Origin: Polytrichum commune
Taxonomy: Eukaryota > Streptophyta > Polytrichopsida > Polytrichales > Polytrichaceae
Assembly: GCA_950295325.1 (NCBI GenBank)
Contig: OX485805.1
Coordinates: 6,946,501 to 7,010,500, forward strand
Length of the DNA: 64,000 bases
Direction: 5' to 3'
Positions 48,668 to 61,520 of this stretch are shown piece after piece; position 1 is the stretch's first letter; each line of letters begins with the position of its first letter. The translations under genes and the position numbers were made by a program. The notes below the pieces were generated by a model. That model was not told the DNA's origin. It was given only the letters and a program-made list of their open reading frames with translations, and ran no database searches.

Positions 48668-51600
48668 ATGTCCACCATGTTGCTCTGCTGCGCTGCTTCC
48701 TCAAGACCATTTCAGCTCACTCTTGGGAACCGTGGCGAGGTTGGAGCTCGTTCCGGATCGAAGAAGGGTTTAGTCCCGCGCGTAAGTCTTGGAGAAAGTT
48801 GCAGAGGTGAGTCGTCGCTGCTGTTTCTGTGTCGTTGTTGCAGTTGAGGTGCTTTCTTGTTGCCAATATTGATCGAGGTTTCGGTTAAACGGCTATTGAC
48901 CACGCATGGTAGTGCGTGGATGCAATGGGGAGAGGGAGGAAATTCTGTTAATTTGCTGGAATTGAATTGGATCGCCGTCCAGGCGGGATTGGGTGCTGAA
49001 TTGCATGGAGTGTGTGTCAAGGTTGTACCAGTTAAATTTTGAGCATATTATACTAAATTCTGACCATATTATACTAAATTCTGACCATATTATATCGACG
49101 TGTCCAGCTCATAAAGCTTTGGTTTGGCAGTGTGGGTGATAAATGCCAGTACCAAACGTCTTTGTATCCATATTCAGTGCCTCACAAATTCTTATTCACT
49201 TGCATGCAGGCAGAAATCAGGCAGCAACCTCACCTCTTCAATCTCTTCTCATCGCAACAGCTCTGCCCCTCACAGGGGTATACAGCTCATACCAAAATTC
49301 TCTTCTATTTTCTAATGTCAATCGTTCAAGAAAATGCAGGGAGTTCCTGCGAACTCCTGTGGTCAACTCAGTTTTTATTTGTTACTTATCTGCCTGGTAT
49401 ATGGGATCCATACTTCTATTCAAAATCTCAAAGTATTGAGCATGTTAGTAGTCGATTAATTTGCAAGACAAGAGTTACTGAGAAGCCATTTTCCTTCATA
49501 CTAGCTGACTTCTCTCTACTTCTGTGTGGTAGAGGAGCATCTTCAGATCCAGAACAAAGTCTCATGAAGTAATTGGCCGGGCTAACCTTTTGGACGGTGT
49601 AATTCTGGCAGCGGACAATGCAGTCAATGACAACGAGGCTGGTACTTGCGTCCCTCAAGAGACTCTTTTGAGATGTTTGTGGTGAAATGTCCATGTAATT
49701 AAGGAATTTAAGCGAACAACCTATGTTTTGTCCTCGAATACCTGTGAGTGAAATCTAGTAAGACTCCATCAAAGAGTCAAGTGGGTTCATAGTCAAACGG
49801 CTTCCCTATATTTCTTAAGGAACACTCTCTTGGAGGGATTAGGTTGGCAGATAGAAAATCAACTTTGATGATCCAGGGCAGCTAGTGTTACTTCATGACT
49901 GGCATGCCTATTCAGATGGATTCTAGGTAAGACATAGATTTTAAAGGCCTCACCATAAGCCACTTCCGCTTATGGATGCCTGACCTCATTTTTGGTATTC
50001 ACAATCATGCATGCCGCCATATGTTCTGGACATTCATGCAACCTAATTTGTGCATAAACATGTGCATGCTTTGTTTATAGTTGAAGAGCTGGAGTTGTGT
50101 ATCTTTAGACATATTTCCCAGAGAGAGGGATCCTAGTTGTCCCTACTATTAACTTCCAAATTTGTGAAAAATGGAGGGAATGCTGTTGTGTTCATACACA
50201 AAGGGAAGGTTGTTAGAATCTTGTTACTTCTACACTGCACGTACTAAAGCAGTATATTTTCACCTGTACCACATCAGCACAAACGCCAATAGATCATCCC
50301 AACAAGAAATTGAATCCTACCTCTCCTCCAATCTCCGGGAAAGCCAAAAGGAGTCTTGTGGTGAAAGATTTACAATCAGGACGAAGCCCATTTGACATTT
50401 TGGAGAGCATGACAGAGTGGAGCCCTCCTGTGTTTTGGGCAGTTGTTGACTATCTTCGTGCACATGGCCTCATAGCAGAAACTTTGCAGGTTTTCCCTTT
50501 GCCCATCGTGTAGCAGACACATGAGTCCAACCTTCCATACCTGTTGAATTTGAGCTGTTTTCTATTGAGGATTTCAAATGTTGCCACTGTCAAGTTTATT
50601 TTCTCTCTGAAGATGAAATATGTGATGACTTTATTTGGTTTAAGCTATGGAATACAAAGGTATCCTGTTCCCTGTTGACTAATAGTGCCAAGCTTGCAAG
50701 AGAAGCTGCTCACACACTTAAACAATTTGCAGTTTTGGGTGATGCCATATGGATCATAAACGTGATGGATGTGCTACTATGTAAAATTATTATCCAAATA
50801 ATAGCTGACTTCTTCAAATTTCTCTTCAGGATGACACACGTACTCATAAGCTTAAAGCATATCCTAGGTTTTCTACTAAGCTCCAATAGGGTCACAGGAT
50901 GATTAATTGATTACAGTCTTAAGTCATCTCAAAAGATTGTCCTCTGACAATTTGAAAAGGGGGGGTGTTGATAATGGCTCCCATTCACGGCGTTGACTAA
51001 TAGTGCACTGCTTAACACCGGAGCGTTTGAACTACTCATATTCACATAGGGGTTTTGTATGCAGTGTTGTGTTGATGAGTATTTATGTTGATTTTTTGCT
51101 GGAAGTGAGTAAAGATTTGTGTCTAAATTGAAACTTTCTAATTCTTCTTGGTTATCTAAGCTTCCCCTGTGGACTGGATTTTGAGAACCAGGTGTTCGAG
51201 TGGTGGAAACAGCAAGATGGTTACAAAGCATGTGAACTTCATTACATGAAATTTATCCGTATACTAGGACAGGCACACATGCCAAGGGAGGCTCACAAAC
51301 TCTTCAATGAGATGCGGGAACTAGGCCTACCACTCAGTGTAGCAGTGTACACATGCCTTCTCCAATGTTATGCAGAATGTGGCCACTTTGAAGAAGCCGA
51401 AGACATTCTCAAAGAAATGATTTCTTCTTCTGATGCAAAACCAAATACTGTGACTTACACAGGTCTTGTTGATAGTCCTACTCATACCTAGTATTTCCAC
51501 CACATGAATAGTCTGTTGTTTGAGAACCAGGTGTCACTGTCGTATGTTATTGTTTGCTTACAAATTGACGACTGTTTTTTGACAGGTCTTATTCATGCAT

Positions 51601-52493
51601 ATGGGAAATGTGGGCTGTATGATGACATGTGGCGCACATTCAACACTATGAAAACAGTTGGCATTCCTCCAGATGAATTTACATACAGAAGCTTAGTTAA
51701 AGCGTATGCCCGAGGGGGTCTTTTCAATAGAATGCACAAAACTATCAGAGAAATGACGTCCAATGATATATATCCAGACTCAGCAACTATGAATGTAGTG
51801 GTGCTTTCATATGCTGAAGCTGGCTTAGTTGAAGAAATGGAGAAATTTTACCGGATTACACGGGAATATGGCTTCAATGGCCATTACCAAACAGTCAAGG
51901 CAATGGTGACAACATATGCCAGAAAGAGTCTCTTTTTCCAGCTTGGGCAATTTGTGAAATCTGTGGGGATGAAGCGACGAACAATGGGGGATTTCCTTTG
52001 GAATTCATTGTTGTTATCTTATGCAGCTAATTTTGCAATGAACCACCTGGAGGAAGAATTTGAAAATATGAAACATGCAGGCTTCACTCCAGATTTGACT
52101 ACTTACAACATCATGGCATTGGCATATGGTCGCATGCAACAGTTTTGGGATCTTCGTGTCATGATTCTCACGATGCAAAGTGAGGGGATAGCTCCTGACT
52201 TGGTAACATATGGGGCTGTAGTAGATGCTTTCCTTCAGGGTAAGGTACAGTCAAAACTGCCTGATGCGTTAGCAGAATTGCGAACTGTTGATCTTGTGGC
52301 AGAGATAGCCACAGACCCTTTGGTTTTTGAAGTTTTTGGAAAAGGAAACTTTCATGTTGCTTGTGAGACTCTTGTTAGGAACATGCAAGGGGGTGACAAG
52401 AACCAACGTACATATAAAAATCTGATAGGTTATTACCTTCAGTCATTAGATGACTCGAGATATGTGCCAGGTAGAGGCAGGCACTGGTATTGA
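48668..52493 (+). CDS. P-class pentatricopeptide repeat protein, probably plastid-targeted
   Basis: Exon 1 (48668-48806) encodes a Ser/Arg-rich, acid-poor start typical of a transit peptide. Exon 2 starts at 49210 (phase fits G|GC) and ends between 49358 and 49370. Exon 3 ends at 50489 and probably starts at 50253. Later exons are 51192-51462 and 51586-52493 (TGA). The body has tandem 35-residue helical repeats, such as DEFTYRSLVKAYARGGLFNRM, PDLTTYNIMALAYGRMQQFWDL and PDLVTYGAVVDAFLQGKV. No E or DYW editing domain follows. P-class PPR proteins bind single-stranded organelle RNA for stability, splicing or translation. The Trp-rich motif WSPPVFWAVVDYLRAHGL opens the repeat region. The exact 5' exon joins are the weak point. 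Confidence 0.8.
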
Positions 52494-55198
52494 AGACTTT
52501 GGAGCATAGTTCGTTATGCAGCTTGTAGTATTCTCGGCCAAGTGTCAGAAATTCAACAAGATGAAATTTGGAGAAGAATGGGATTGATCAGGGGAGTCTC
52601 TTGAAGTCTCAAGGGGCAAAAGGATTACTACTGAGGTTTTCTGAGGAGCTCATTCGAAACACCTAGCGCCAATGTGCTGCAAATTGGTGGACGCTCATTG
52701 TTACAATCAAAGCTCAACCTTCATAACCAGCGTTCGGTGACCAAAAAAGATATGGTGCAGCTTGAACTTGTTCACAACTTTGTGCAACATGAGGTACATG
52801 TCATGTCAAACCCTCGGTGTCTAAATATCAATACTGTTGGTTACCATACTTGTTTAAATTGAAGTGGAATTGGATAGCAATGAAGTGACTGATTGTCACT
52901 TGGCAGTGTTTGTAAGATGTTAGCTCGTCATACTGCAATTTGATGTGGCCTGAAACACAAAAATCAGTGAGATTCAAGACTTTCCTATAGATGTTCTCTT
53001 TGATGAAAATGTCATATGAAAAAGTGGTACATTACTCCTGCAGTGGTCTCGGTGTTCGATTGCTTTCATTGTTCAGAAGCATTATTAGTTGTTCAAATTA
53101 CAGGAATGATGTATACTTGTGATACATGGTGAGGTTATAGTTGAGACTTCTGTTACAACATCTGTATCCAACTTACATACCCACCTCTGTTAAGTTTTTT
53201 GGGTGTTTCCTGAGTGGTGTAGATTTTTTCTTGACAAGATCCTTGTTCCTGGTGCTGAAATTGCACTGCGGGTGGGAGAGAGAAAAATGTGAGGAATGGT
53301 GGGTTTCTCCACTGAGGACAAATTGACCCCTTTCGTTGCGGTCATTAACCCCTCAGTTTTTGTTAACTTCTGCAACATGTTGTCACTCTTCTGGCCAGCC
53401 CTTGCATTTTTGGGACACCCCTTTTTGCACTCAAAGCTCAAGCAATTGAGTCCTTTACAGTAAATACCCATTTCTTTCTTTGTGACCCCAGGAACTGTGA
53501 TGTCGGCGAAGTGCGGAAGAGGAAAAGGCTATGGTGGCAGGTTGAGGGTTGATAGAGGAACGCAACCTTTTCTCCACTTGAAAAGAGTGGACTCTGTAGT
53601 TTACTTCCAACAACAGTCTTGTAACCAGTGATTTTTGGGTTGTAGTAACCTTTCATAGCAGACCATCTGTGATTTGCTCTAGAAGGGTCTGTTTCTTGTT
53701 ACAAACGTCAATCAAAAGGAAAGTGTCCACTTACTTTGTTCCTGAAAGGTTTATGTTTGACGTTACAGAGCATAGATTATTGTTCATGTCAGGTCTCTAG
53801 TGCAGCTTGCATCTTTTTATACTTGACATCAAGAGTAAAGGAGATCCAAGTATCTCTGATTAGTAAAGCACTTGTTGTACTCGCTGTTATTGTACTCACA
53901 GTCCTTGTGCTGACATCCATCACGAATTTATCATATTGACGCAGTTTTAAGAACACATCTGTAGTGGGTCATCCACCTTCAGAAAAGCTAAAACAAACGC
54001 CAAACGCTCCAATGACCAAGGATTCCAGTCGAAGGGACTTCAGTCTTCCTATTTTGTAATTAGTACTAACACCCTTGATAAGTGTTGGGGCATAATAGCA
54101 ATCAAAGGAGGTTGGTGAGCTATTCGTCTGGGGGCTCTTTGTTGGGGCTTTGGGATGTAGTGCACTCGGTTTTTAATCATGGCTACAAAGTTCACTCAAA
54201 ACCTTTCTCAATCACTTGCAAAGATACAACATAACCCAGTGATGTGGCCCTCCGGAATATAACAGTTGGATATTGGGAGCTCAGCTAACATAGCTTTCTG
54301 AGCATCCGACTGTTATATTCCGAGGGCCCATTGAACAAGCACCAAGTGTTCAGTAAGGTTTTGAAAACCTTGTGTGTCAAACCTCACACAACTTGGACAA
54401 TCCCAAAAACCCATTACGCACTCTATGTTTCTCTCACAAAGTCATTAAGCAAATGTTCATTCATTGGATAAAGATGTGTCAACTTGTTTGAGCCAATGCG
54501 ATAACATTTTCTAGGTCTATCATGGAGTGCCATGCCTAGTCATATGTCCACATTGACCTATGTGACTTTTGATGCCTACATAGCCCTATTTCCATGCGTG
54601 AAAGGCAGAGGATGAAATGGAGGCCACCTCCATGAGGAAATGATAGGGTAATGAGGGTGGTTGATGAGTACTTCATGAATGTAGCGCAAAAACATGCCCT
54701 GGATAGACGAAAGCGGGATGGATTTTCAGGCCTACCTCTGCATTCCTCCATGGATAGATAATTGTAATTTTACGCATTATCTGAGCACCACATAATAGCC
54801 TCCTTATATATAAAAACCGTACTTCCACAATATCCCTCCCATTAGAGTTATTCATCGATCGATAAATTGGACCGTACAGTGTATGGACTTGATCGATGAA
54901 TGCCCATTTTGTGCACCCAAGTGGATAGGCTGCACCACCCCAGAATTCTTTGGATGATAAACGATTTCAAATATTGATTGGTGATCAACCTTTAAAGAGA
55001 GACTTCTGGATAAAGATGTATAGGTCGAAGCATGCAAATGTCCCTAGAGGTCAAGGGTACACATCGAGTGGGGCCCTTAGGAGACCCTCTAAACTACGCT
55101 CATCTTAAATTGCAAGAGTAACCCAAACACGTAAGAACGCTTTAAATTCGTATAAATTGAAATTATGGAGGTCAAAGTCAAGAGTGATAACAATGTCT
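52494..55198. other. Region downstream of the PPR gene
   Basis: Probably starts with the PPR 3' UTR. No further gene is recognised; open frames are short. A microRNA-like hairpin lies at 54245-54330. Confidence 0.4.
54245..54330. ncRNA. Candidate hairpin RNA or MITE remnant
   Basis: The arms 54245-54270 (tggccctccggaatataaca) and 54305-54330 pair almost perfectly. An inner gctcag/ctgagc pair lengthens the stem. Total size is about 86 nt, within the range of plant microRNA precursors. GGGCCCTC-type outer ends could equally mark a tiny inverted-repeat transposon. There is no evidence of transcription. Confidence 0.35.
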
Positions 55199-56445
55199 GT
55201 ACAAGTGAGGAACATATTCACGAGACTAGCCTTTTCTTCTTCCCAATCACTTGTATACTTCTTGCAGGATTGAAAAATAAACATTCATCTGGAAGTTCAT
55301 ATTTATCATATTCATACATGAAACTACTATAAATTTGAACGTTTGCATATATAATCTTCATCCTGGTCCTGAAAGCTTCTGTACATGAAAGAATTTAATA
55401 AGTTTACAGTTTGTCATCAAAGCATAGACAGATTATGATGCATTTTCGAAGTTGATGCTTCTAAATTCAATATGAAAGGCTTAAACATATCTTGTGTGTT
55501 TCTAACCAGATAGATGTGATCCTTTCATGTCCCTCACAGCTTCTTGTTTGTGCAGTGATTATATGCCGGAAACGCTCAATACTGCTATCAAAGACAATAC
55601 ACTAACCCCCAGGCCTATACTAGATTAACCAGAGCACATATGGAATGCTTTGACATGATAGTTACGTGATGATTGGAATTGCAATTTTCTGTGGGCTTCT
55701 ATTACTGCTCTTGCCACTCTATATTTCAACCACCGCTCATGGGTATCATAAACACCCTACAAGATTACTGCTCCTGGTGTTTTACAAATGGTACACATTG
55801 GATGATGTCAAGTGCACCACCAATAACTGATAATGCTCACCAAATAATATGGCATGTCAATCAAAATGCCCGATTTCACAGATTCTAATTCACAGTAATA
55901 ATACATTTCGCTTGCAGACACGAGCGGCCATGAGCATCGGAGGATTCTAAGACAAATAGAAAGTCTACACATGCAGATTCCACCTAGATTAGGAACTCCA
56001 ACAGATAAGTTATGGAGTTGCTTGAGCAAATCGAGGTTGTTGATTGTTTCACTATGAAATCCATTATCCTGTGATGAGATGCCAGCACTATAGCCCTCAT
56101 CATGCAGAGCACCTTGATTGCTCATATTACTTGTGAAAGTACCAAACACGAGAATCTGAACTTGGAAGAAGGAACACTCCAGCATTAATTGTCTGTCTAA
56201 GGAACCTCATCGCAGGACACGACACTTCACAGGCTTTGTCCCAAAACCAAACACTGGAGTATGCAAATGAGTCCAGATTATGCTCTAGGAAAATGACCCT
56301 GAGGCCATCATGTAATTTATCAAGCTGGGAATGGTCGGGAGTTAAAGGTGCCGCTCTGTGACAATACTTTTTGGAATTATCATTGATATACCCATTTCCT
56401 CTATTGCCTCCAGGAACTGCCGTGTTCCACCTTATGTTTCGACGA

Positions 56446-57713
<1,268 letters not shown>

Positions 57714-57754
57714 GTCGAATCCTCAATGAAACTGCACTCCTCCTCGTCTTACAC

Positions 57755-57763
57755 AAACCCTAA
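57755..57763 (-). promoter_or_regulatory. Telo-box in the leader of right RBX1
   Basis: AAACCCTAA on the plus strand, at the same distance from ATG as the left copy. Confidence 0.5.
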
Positions 57764-57920
57764 CCAAGAGCAAAATTTCCCTTCTACGCAACTGACGCGT
57801 CCACCGCGATTACTGCTCCAAATTTTTGTACTCCTCTATAAGTAGGCGCACTATTGATGCGACTTGGAGACATGTAAATCTCGGCTGTGTGGAATCTAAT
57901 GCTGAGATCGGAGGCTGGGG

Positions 57921-57929
57921 TTTTTATAG
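57921..57929 (-). promoter_or_regulatory. TATA box of right RBX1
   Basis: Complement of CTATAAAAA, conserved with 36206-36214. Confidence 0.5.
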
Positions 57930-58399
57930 TTCTGCGTGTCTGTTTCTTAGTCTGTATAAAGGTGGGCTCCCCCAAGGCTCCAGAAAAGCACGGTTAAGGG
58001 CCAAATTGACCAATCCCCGGGAGGATCAGTTCCTCGCACTTTCTCTCATTCGAATGTGGGCGAACCCTTTTTATTGGACCTCCAACCAACAGATTGCTCA
58101 CCTCCTCAGCTAACCCTAAACAACACGCTCCTAACCCCGTCTCCCTCAATCAATCGCGCGCTCCAAATCGTTTCCTACTTCAACTTGCAGTCCAGTTCTC
58201 TCCGCTACACTGCAAGTTTGTGTGCCCGGCGGAGCTCTGTGGCGTGCAATGATAAGTCGCGAGGAGCGAGGCTCGCAACAACGACGAAGTCCCCGCTGTC
58301 TGCGCAGAGACTGTGCAGTCTGTAAACCCAAAGTCCCCCCTCGCCCGCCGTTGGCCCCACTCGGAATATCGAATGCCGGTCGTGGATCCAAATGGAGGC

Positions 58400-59220
58400 C
58401 ATAGCAATTTTCCTCATTACTTATGGAGCTCGTACAAATAACTTATTCATTATCAAAGTGAACATTGTCGTGTTCATGAGATGGTCACGTAGGTTCCTCA
58501 ATGATGTTGACCATTGAGTCCGTCATGATTATTGTATTTTGAGCACACGATTCGATTTCATTGAAATACATTTTCTTTTGGTATCCATTCTTGGACCCAC
58601 ATACCATTAAAAAATAGGTGTTCAATCAAGAGAAGTAACCAAATTAGGCACATCTACCAATAATGGTAGTGGTATTCTTACTTTGGTTATGATTCTATGG
58701 AGAAGGCATTATAAATGTTGAGCAGTTCCTTCAATCCCTATTTTGTGTGGTTAACCACCCTTGGGGTGATTGTTCATGTTTGTGCGGCATCACCAGAGTT
58801 TCGTGGCCAAAGGTCTGGGGAGAAAGTTGAGGAGGCAATCACTTCAATCCAAAGCCAACAAGGATAATAATACATTGATTTTTTCTGAACCCCAAGACTA
58901 AACCAATGATCGATTGTGAATTAGAAGATCGACCCCACCATTGACCACAACCACATGAAGGCAAGAGTGAATGGAAGAAATCGTAGTTGGGTTGTTTGTG
59001 GTGGTTAACCACAAACACGACCATGGCCACCTTCGTTAGTGTAAACAACCCTCTTAGATGAGAAGCTAGAAGTCATAATCCAATTTCATCCATGGGATTG
59101 TGTCAAATGGAATCCATGGAGTGATAGTATGTATTCATGTCTCACAATAGTAGTTTGACAGTTTTGCAACAAAGAAAAACTATGAAAAATACACACTTGT
59201 GAAGTTTCAATGAGGTTAGT
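58400..59220. other. Right-arm stretch without left counterpart
   Basis: Takes the place of the left-arm insertion zone 32471-35737. It contains an R1 copy (58565-58680, minus) and a short inverted motif, 'gtggttaaccac', twice (near 58748 and 59001). No gene. Confidence 0.4.
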
Positions 59221-59469
59221 GTTTGTGTTTTTGTCCAAGGTAAGTGCATCCTAAACGGAAACTTCCACTCTGCACCAACTTCCTTAAGGATATGAGGCAA
59301 GCAATCACTGCAAGATCTTACCATATTGACCATGCATTTCGTTCAAGATAATTAGCAAATCCAAATCAACTTCTCGGCCATTTTCCTAATAATTTTCAGA
59401 GTTGAAGACATCTTTATTGCATATGAAGGTGATAGATTTCTTCTTCTTCAATATACGATCATAAGGATT

Positions 59470-59605
59470 TCCGCAATTATGTTGATTATTGAGTCTAGAA
59501 TGGTTAACAAATTTTGAGCATGTAGTCTAATATCTTTTAAACACGTGTCTCTTTTGGTGTTCATTTAAGATGACTAACCAAATTAGGCATCCTTACCTTA
59601 AGTAC
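59470..59605 (-). repeat. Dispersed repeat R1, right-arm copy
   Basis: Inverted partner of 32085-32235 in the left arm, showing that the repeat predates the duplication. Confidence 0.55.
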
Positions 59606-59621
59606 AAGGAATCAATGTCCA

Positions 59622-60662
59622 GGGAGAACCGGTATTTAGTGTAATAGTAGCCAGTTGGTTTTGTGAAAAGTCCTGTTGAATTGGGAAAGTGGAGGATGTG
59701 AAACTAGTGCTTTTAAAAAAAACGGGTTTCAACCGGCAACCCTTTTGGGGAGCAGGATTTTTACCCGGATGAATTATGAAATAGGCGGATTTCATCCAGT
59801 TTGATTCATCTAGGGCCGGATAATATCTGGTTCTAGGGTTTAGGTTATGTGTTCGTTGTAGGCTTGTAGCGATTTGGTGAATGGCGATATGCGAAGCTTT
59901 TGCTTCGTTATTGCATTTCATTGTTGACGGCTAGCGTTTAGAATGTATTATGAGTGTGTGTATGGAAGATCTTCGTGGTGATTTTGATAATGTATTAATG
60001 GAAGCCATAGCTTTATGGAGGAACTCTACGAAGTTTAGATGGTTGTTTTCACATCCACAGAGATACCTTTCAGGGCGTTTTCCTCTTGAAGGTGAAGATG
60101 ATACTGTTGATTTTGACTCTAACAGTTGATGAATTTCATTTTTGTATATAGTTAGGTATGTTAGGTTACTCTTTTATCATGTTGTGGCCTCAAATCTAAT
60201 ATGAGGTTTTTAGACCTAGGTATGATAGAAGAGTAAATCCACAGCTATCAACCAATTGATAGGTTATTTTAGGTTCAACTCCTGCTATGGATAAATTGTT
60301 GATCATTATTGTTGTTTCGTGTATGTAATGAATTGTTCATCATTGTTGTTGGATGTTGATATCATTACAAATTATTTTTGTATGTTGATATGTTCTTTGA
60401 ACGTTGTTGTTGAATGGTGTATGTTGTTTGTAGATATAATTTAGCTACATTGAAAAACCGGCTTACTTATCCATGCCCAAGTTTTTGGCCGGTTGTCATT
60501 ACAATGAAGAGGAAATTAGCCGGCACTTGAAAAAAACATAGGATATTGGCCGGTTTAAATTAATGGCAACAAGTTTGCAACTGGTCAAATCCTTCAAAAA
60601 CCGGTTGAAGTTGTGAAGGGGCGGATTTTAGCTGGTTGAGCTCCAAAATCTCCCGAACCTTG
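59622..60662. mobile_element. Right-arm-specific insertion of unknown class
   Basis: The left arm runs through this site without a break. Here the flank is duplicated: 'caaggaatcaatgtcca' at 59605-59621 and 'caaggaatgcaatgtcca' at 60663-60680. This is a 17-18 bp imperfect direct repeat; at minimum the 9 bp CAATGTCCA are exact. The interior has repeated 'ccggtt'/'accggc' motifs and a 59-codon frame at 59950-60129 containing HPQRYLSGRFPLEG. No inverted repeats were found at the ends. Confidence 0.55.
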
Positions 60663-61520
60663 CAAGGAATGCAATGTCCAATATGCCCACAATATCTACC
60701 ATAATCACCGTAGATTTTTGGGTTTTTATATTGGAGTTTTCCTACCAATTAACAAACAAACAACATAGTCTGGCTAACCCGGTGGGGAATTTTGCTTGAC
60801 ACCAAGCCCCATTTCACCAACGCGCTCAAGAAACAGTGTTTAGTGGAGGTAATCTTGAACATATAGAGTGTGAATGCATGGTAGTACCGCTACGGCCTTC
60901 AATGCATTTACTATATGCCACACCAATTCCAAGATATCATTGCTTACTAGCCATTGATATTTTTGGAGATACTCTATAATATCAAGATGTCCTTTGGTAG
61001 TGAAATAATTTCAAATGAATTTGAAGACAACCACTGTGATTCATTCGCAAAAGAAATTGCATGAGACTGTATCGTGGGCAAAAGTGAACACAATGAGCAA
61101 TTGGACATACAGCACAAAAAATTCCATTTCTATATATTGACGCCAGAATTAGAAATGAATCTGAATACAGTGCATCTTAATTGGGGCCAGTATAGATTAA
61201 ATAAACAATAAGCTGACAGGAAGCAACTTTTCGCTGCACCCTTCTGGTACACCTTTCTTTTGATAGTGTGTCACATACACTAATTTCTATACGTGCACCT
61301 TCATACGACTCGCACAATATTCTCAGGAGTAGGGACTTCGTTTATCATTGCCCACTTCAAAGCTAACATTCAAAGCTCTAGGCTTGGGCACAGTCAACAT
61401 GCATAGTTGTGGAAAACGCAGATGGGTCCTGCCAGTCCTCGGTGCAAAAGTTCAGCTCCAGTGAAGGTCTTGGCATGAATGAACATATGAAATAGTCTCA
61501 TAGGGAAATGCACTGACATT

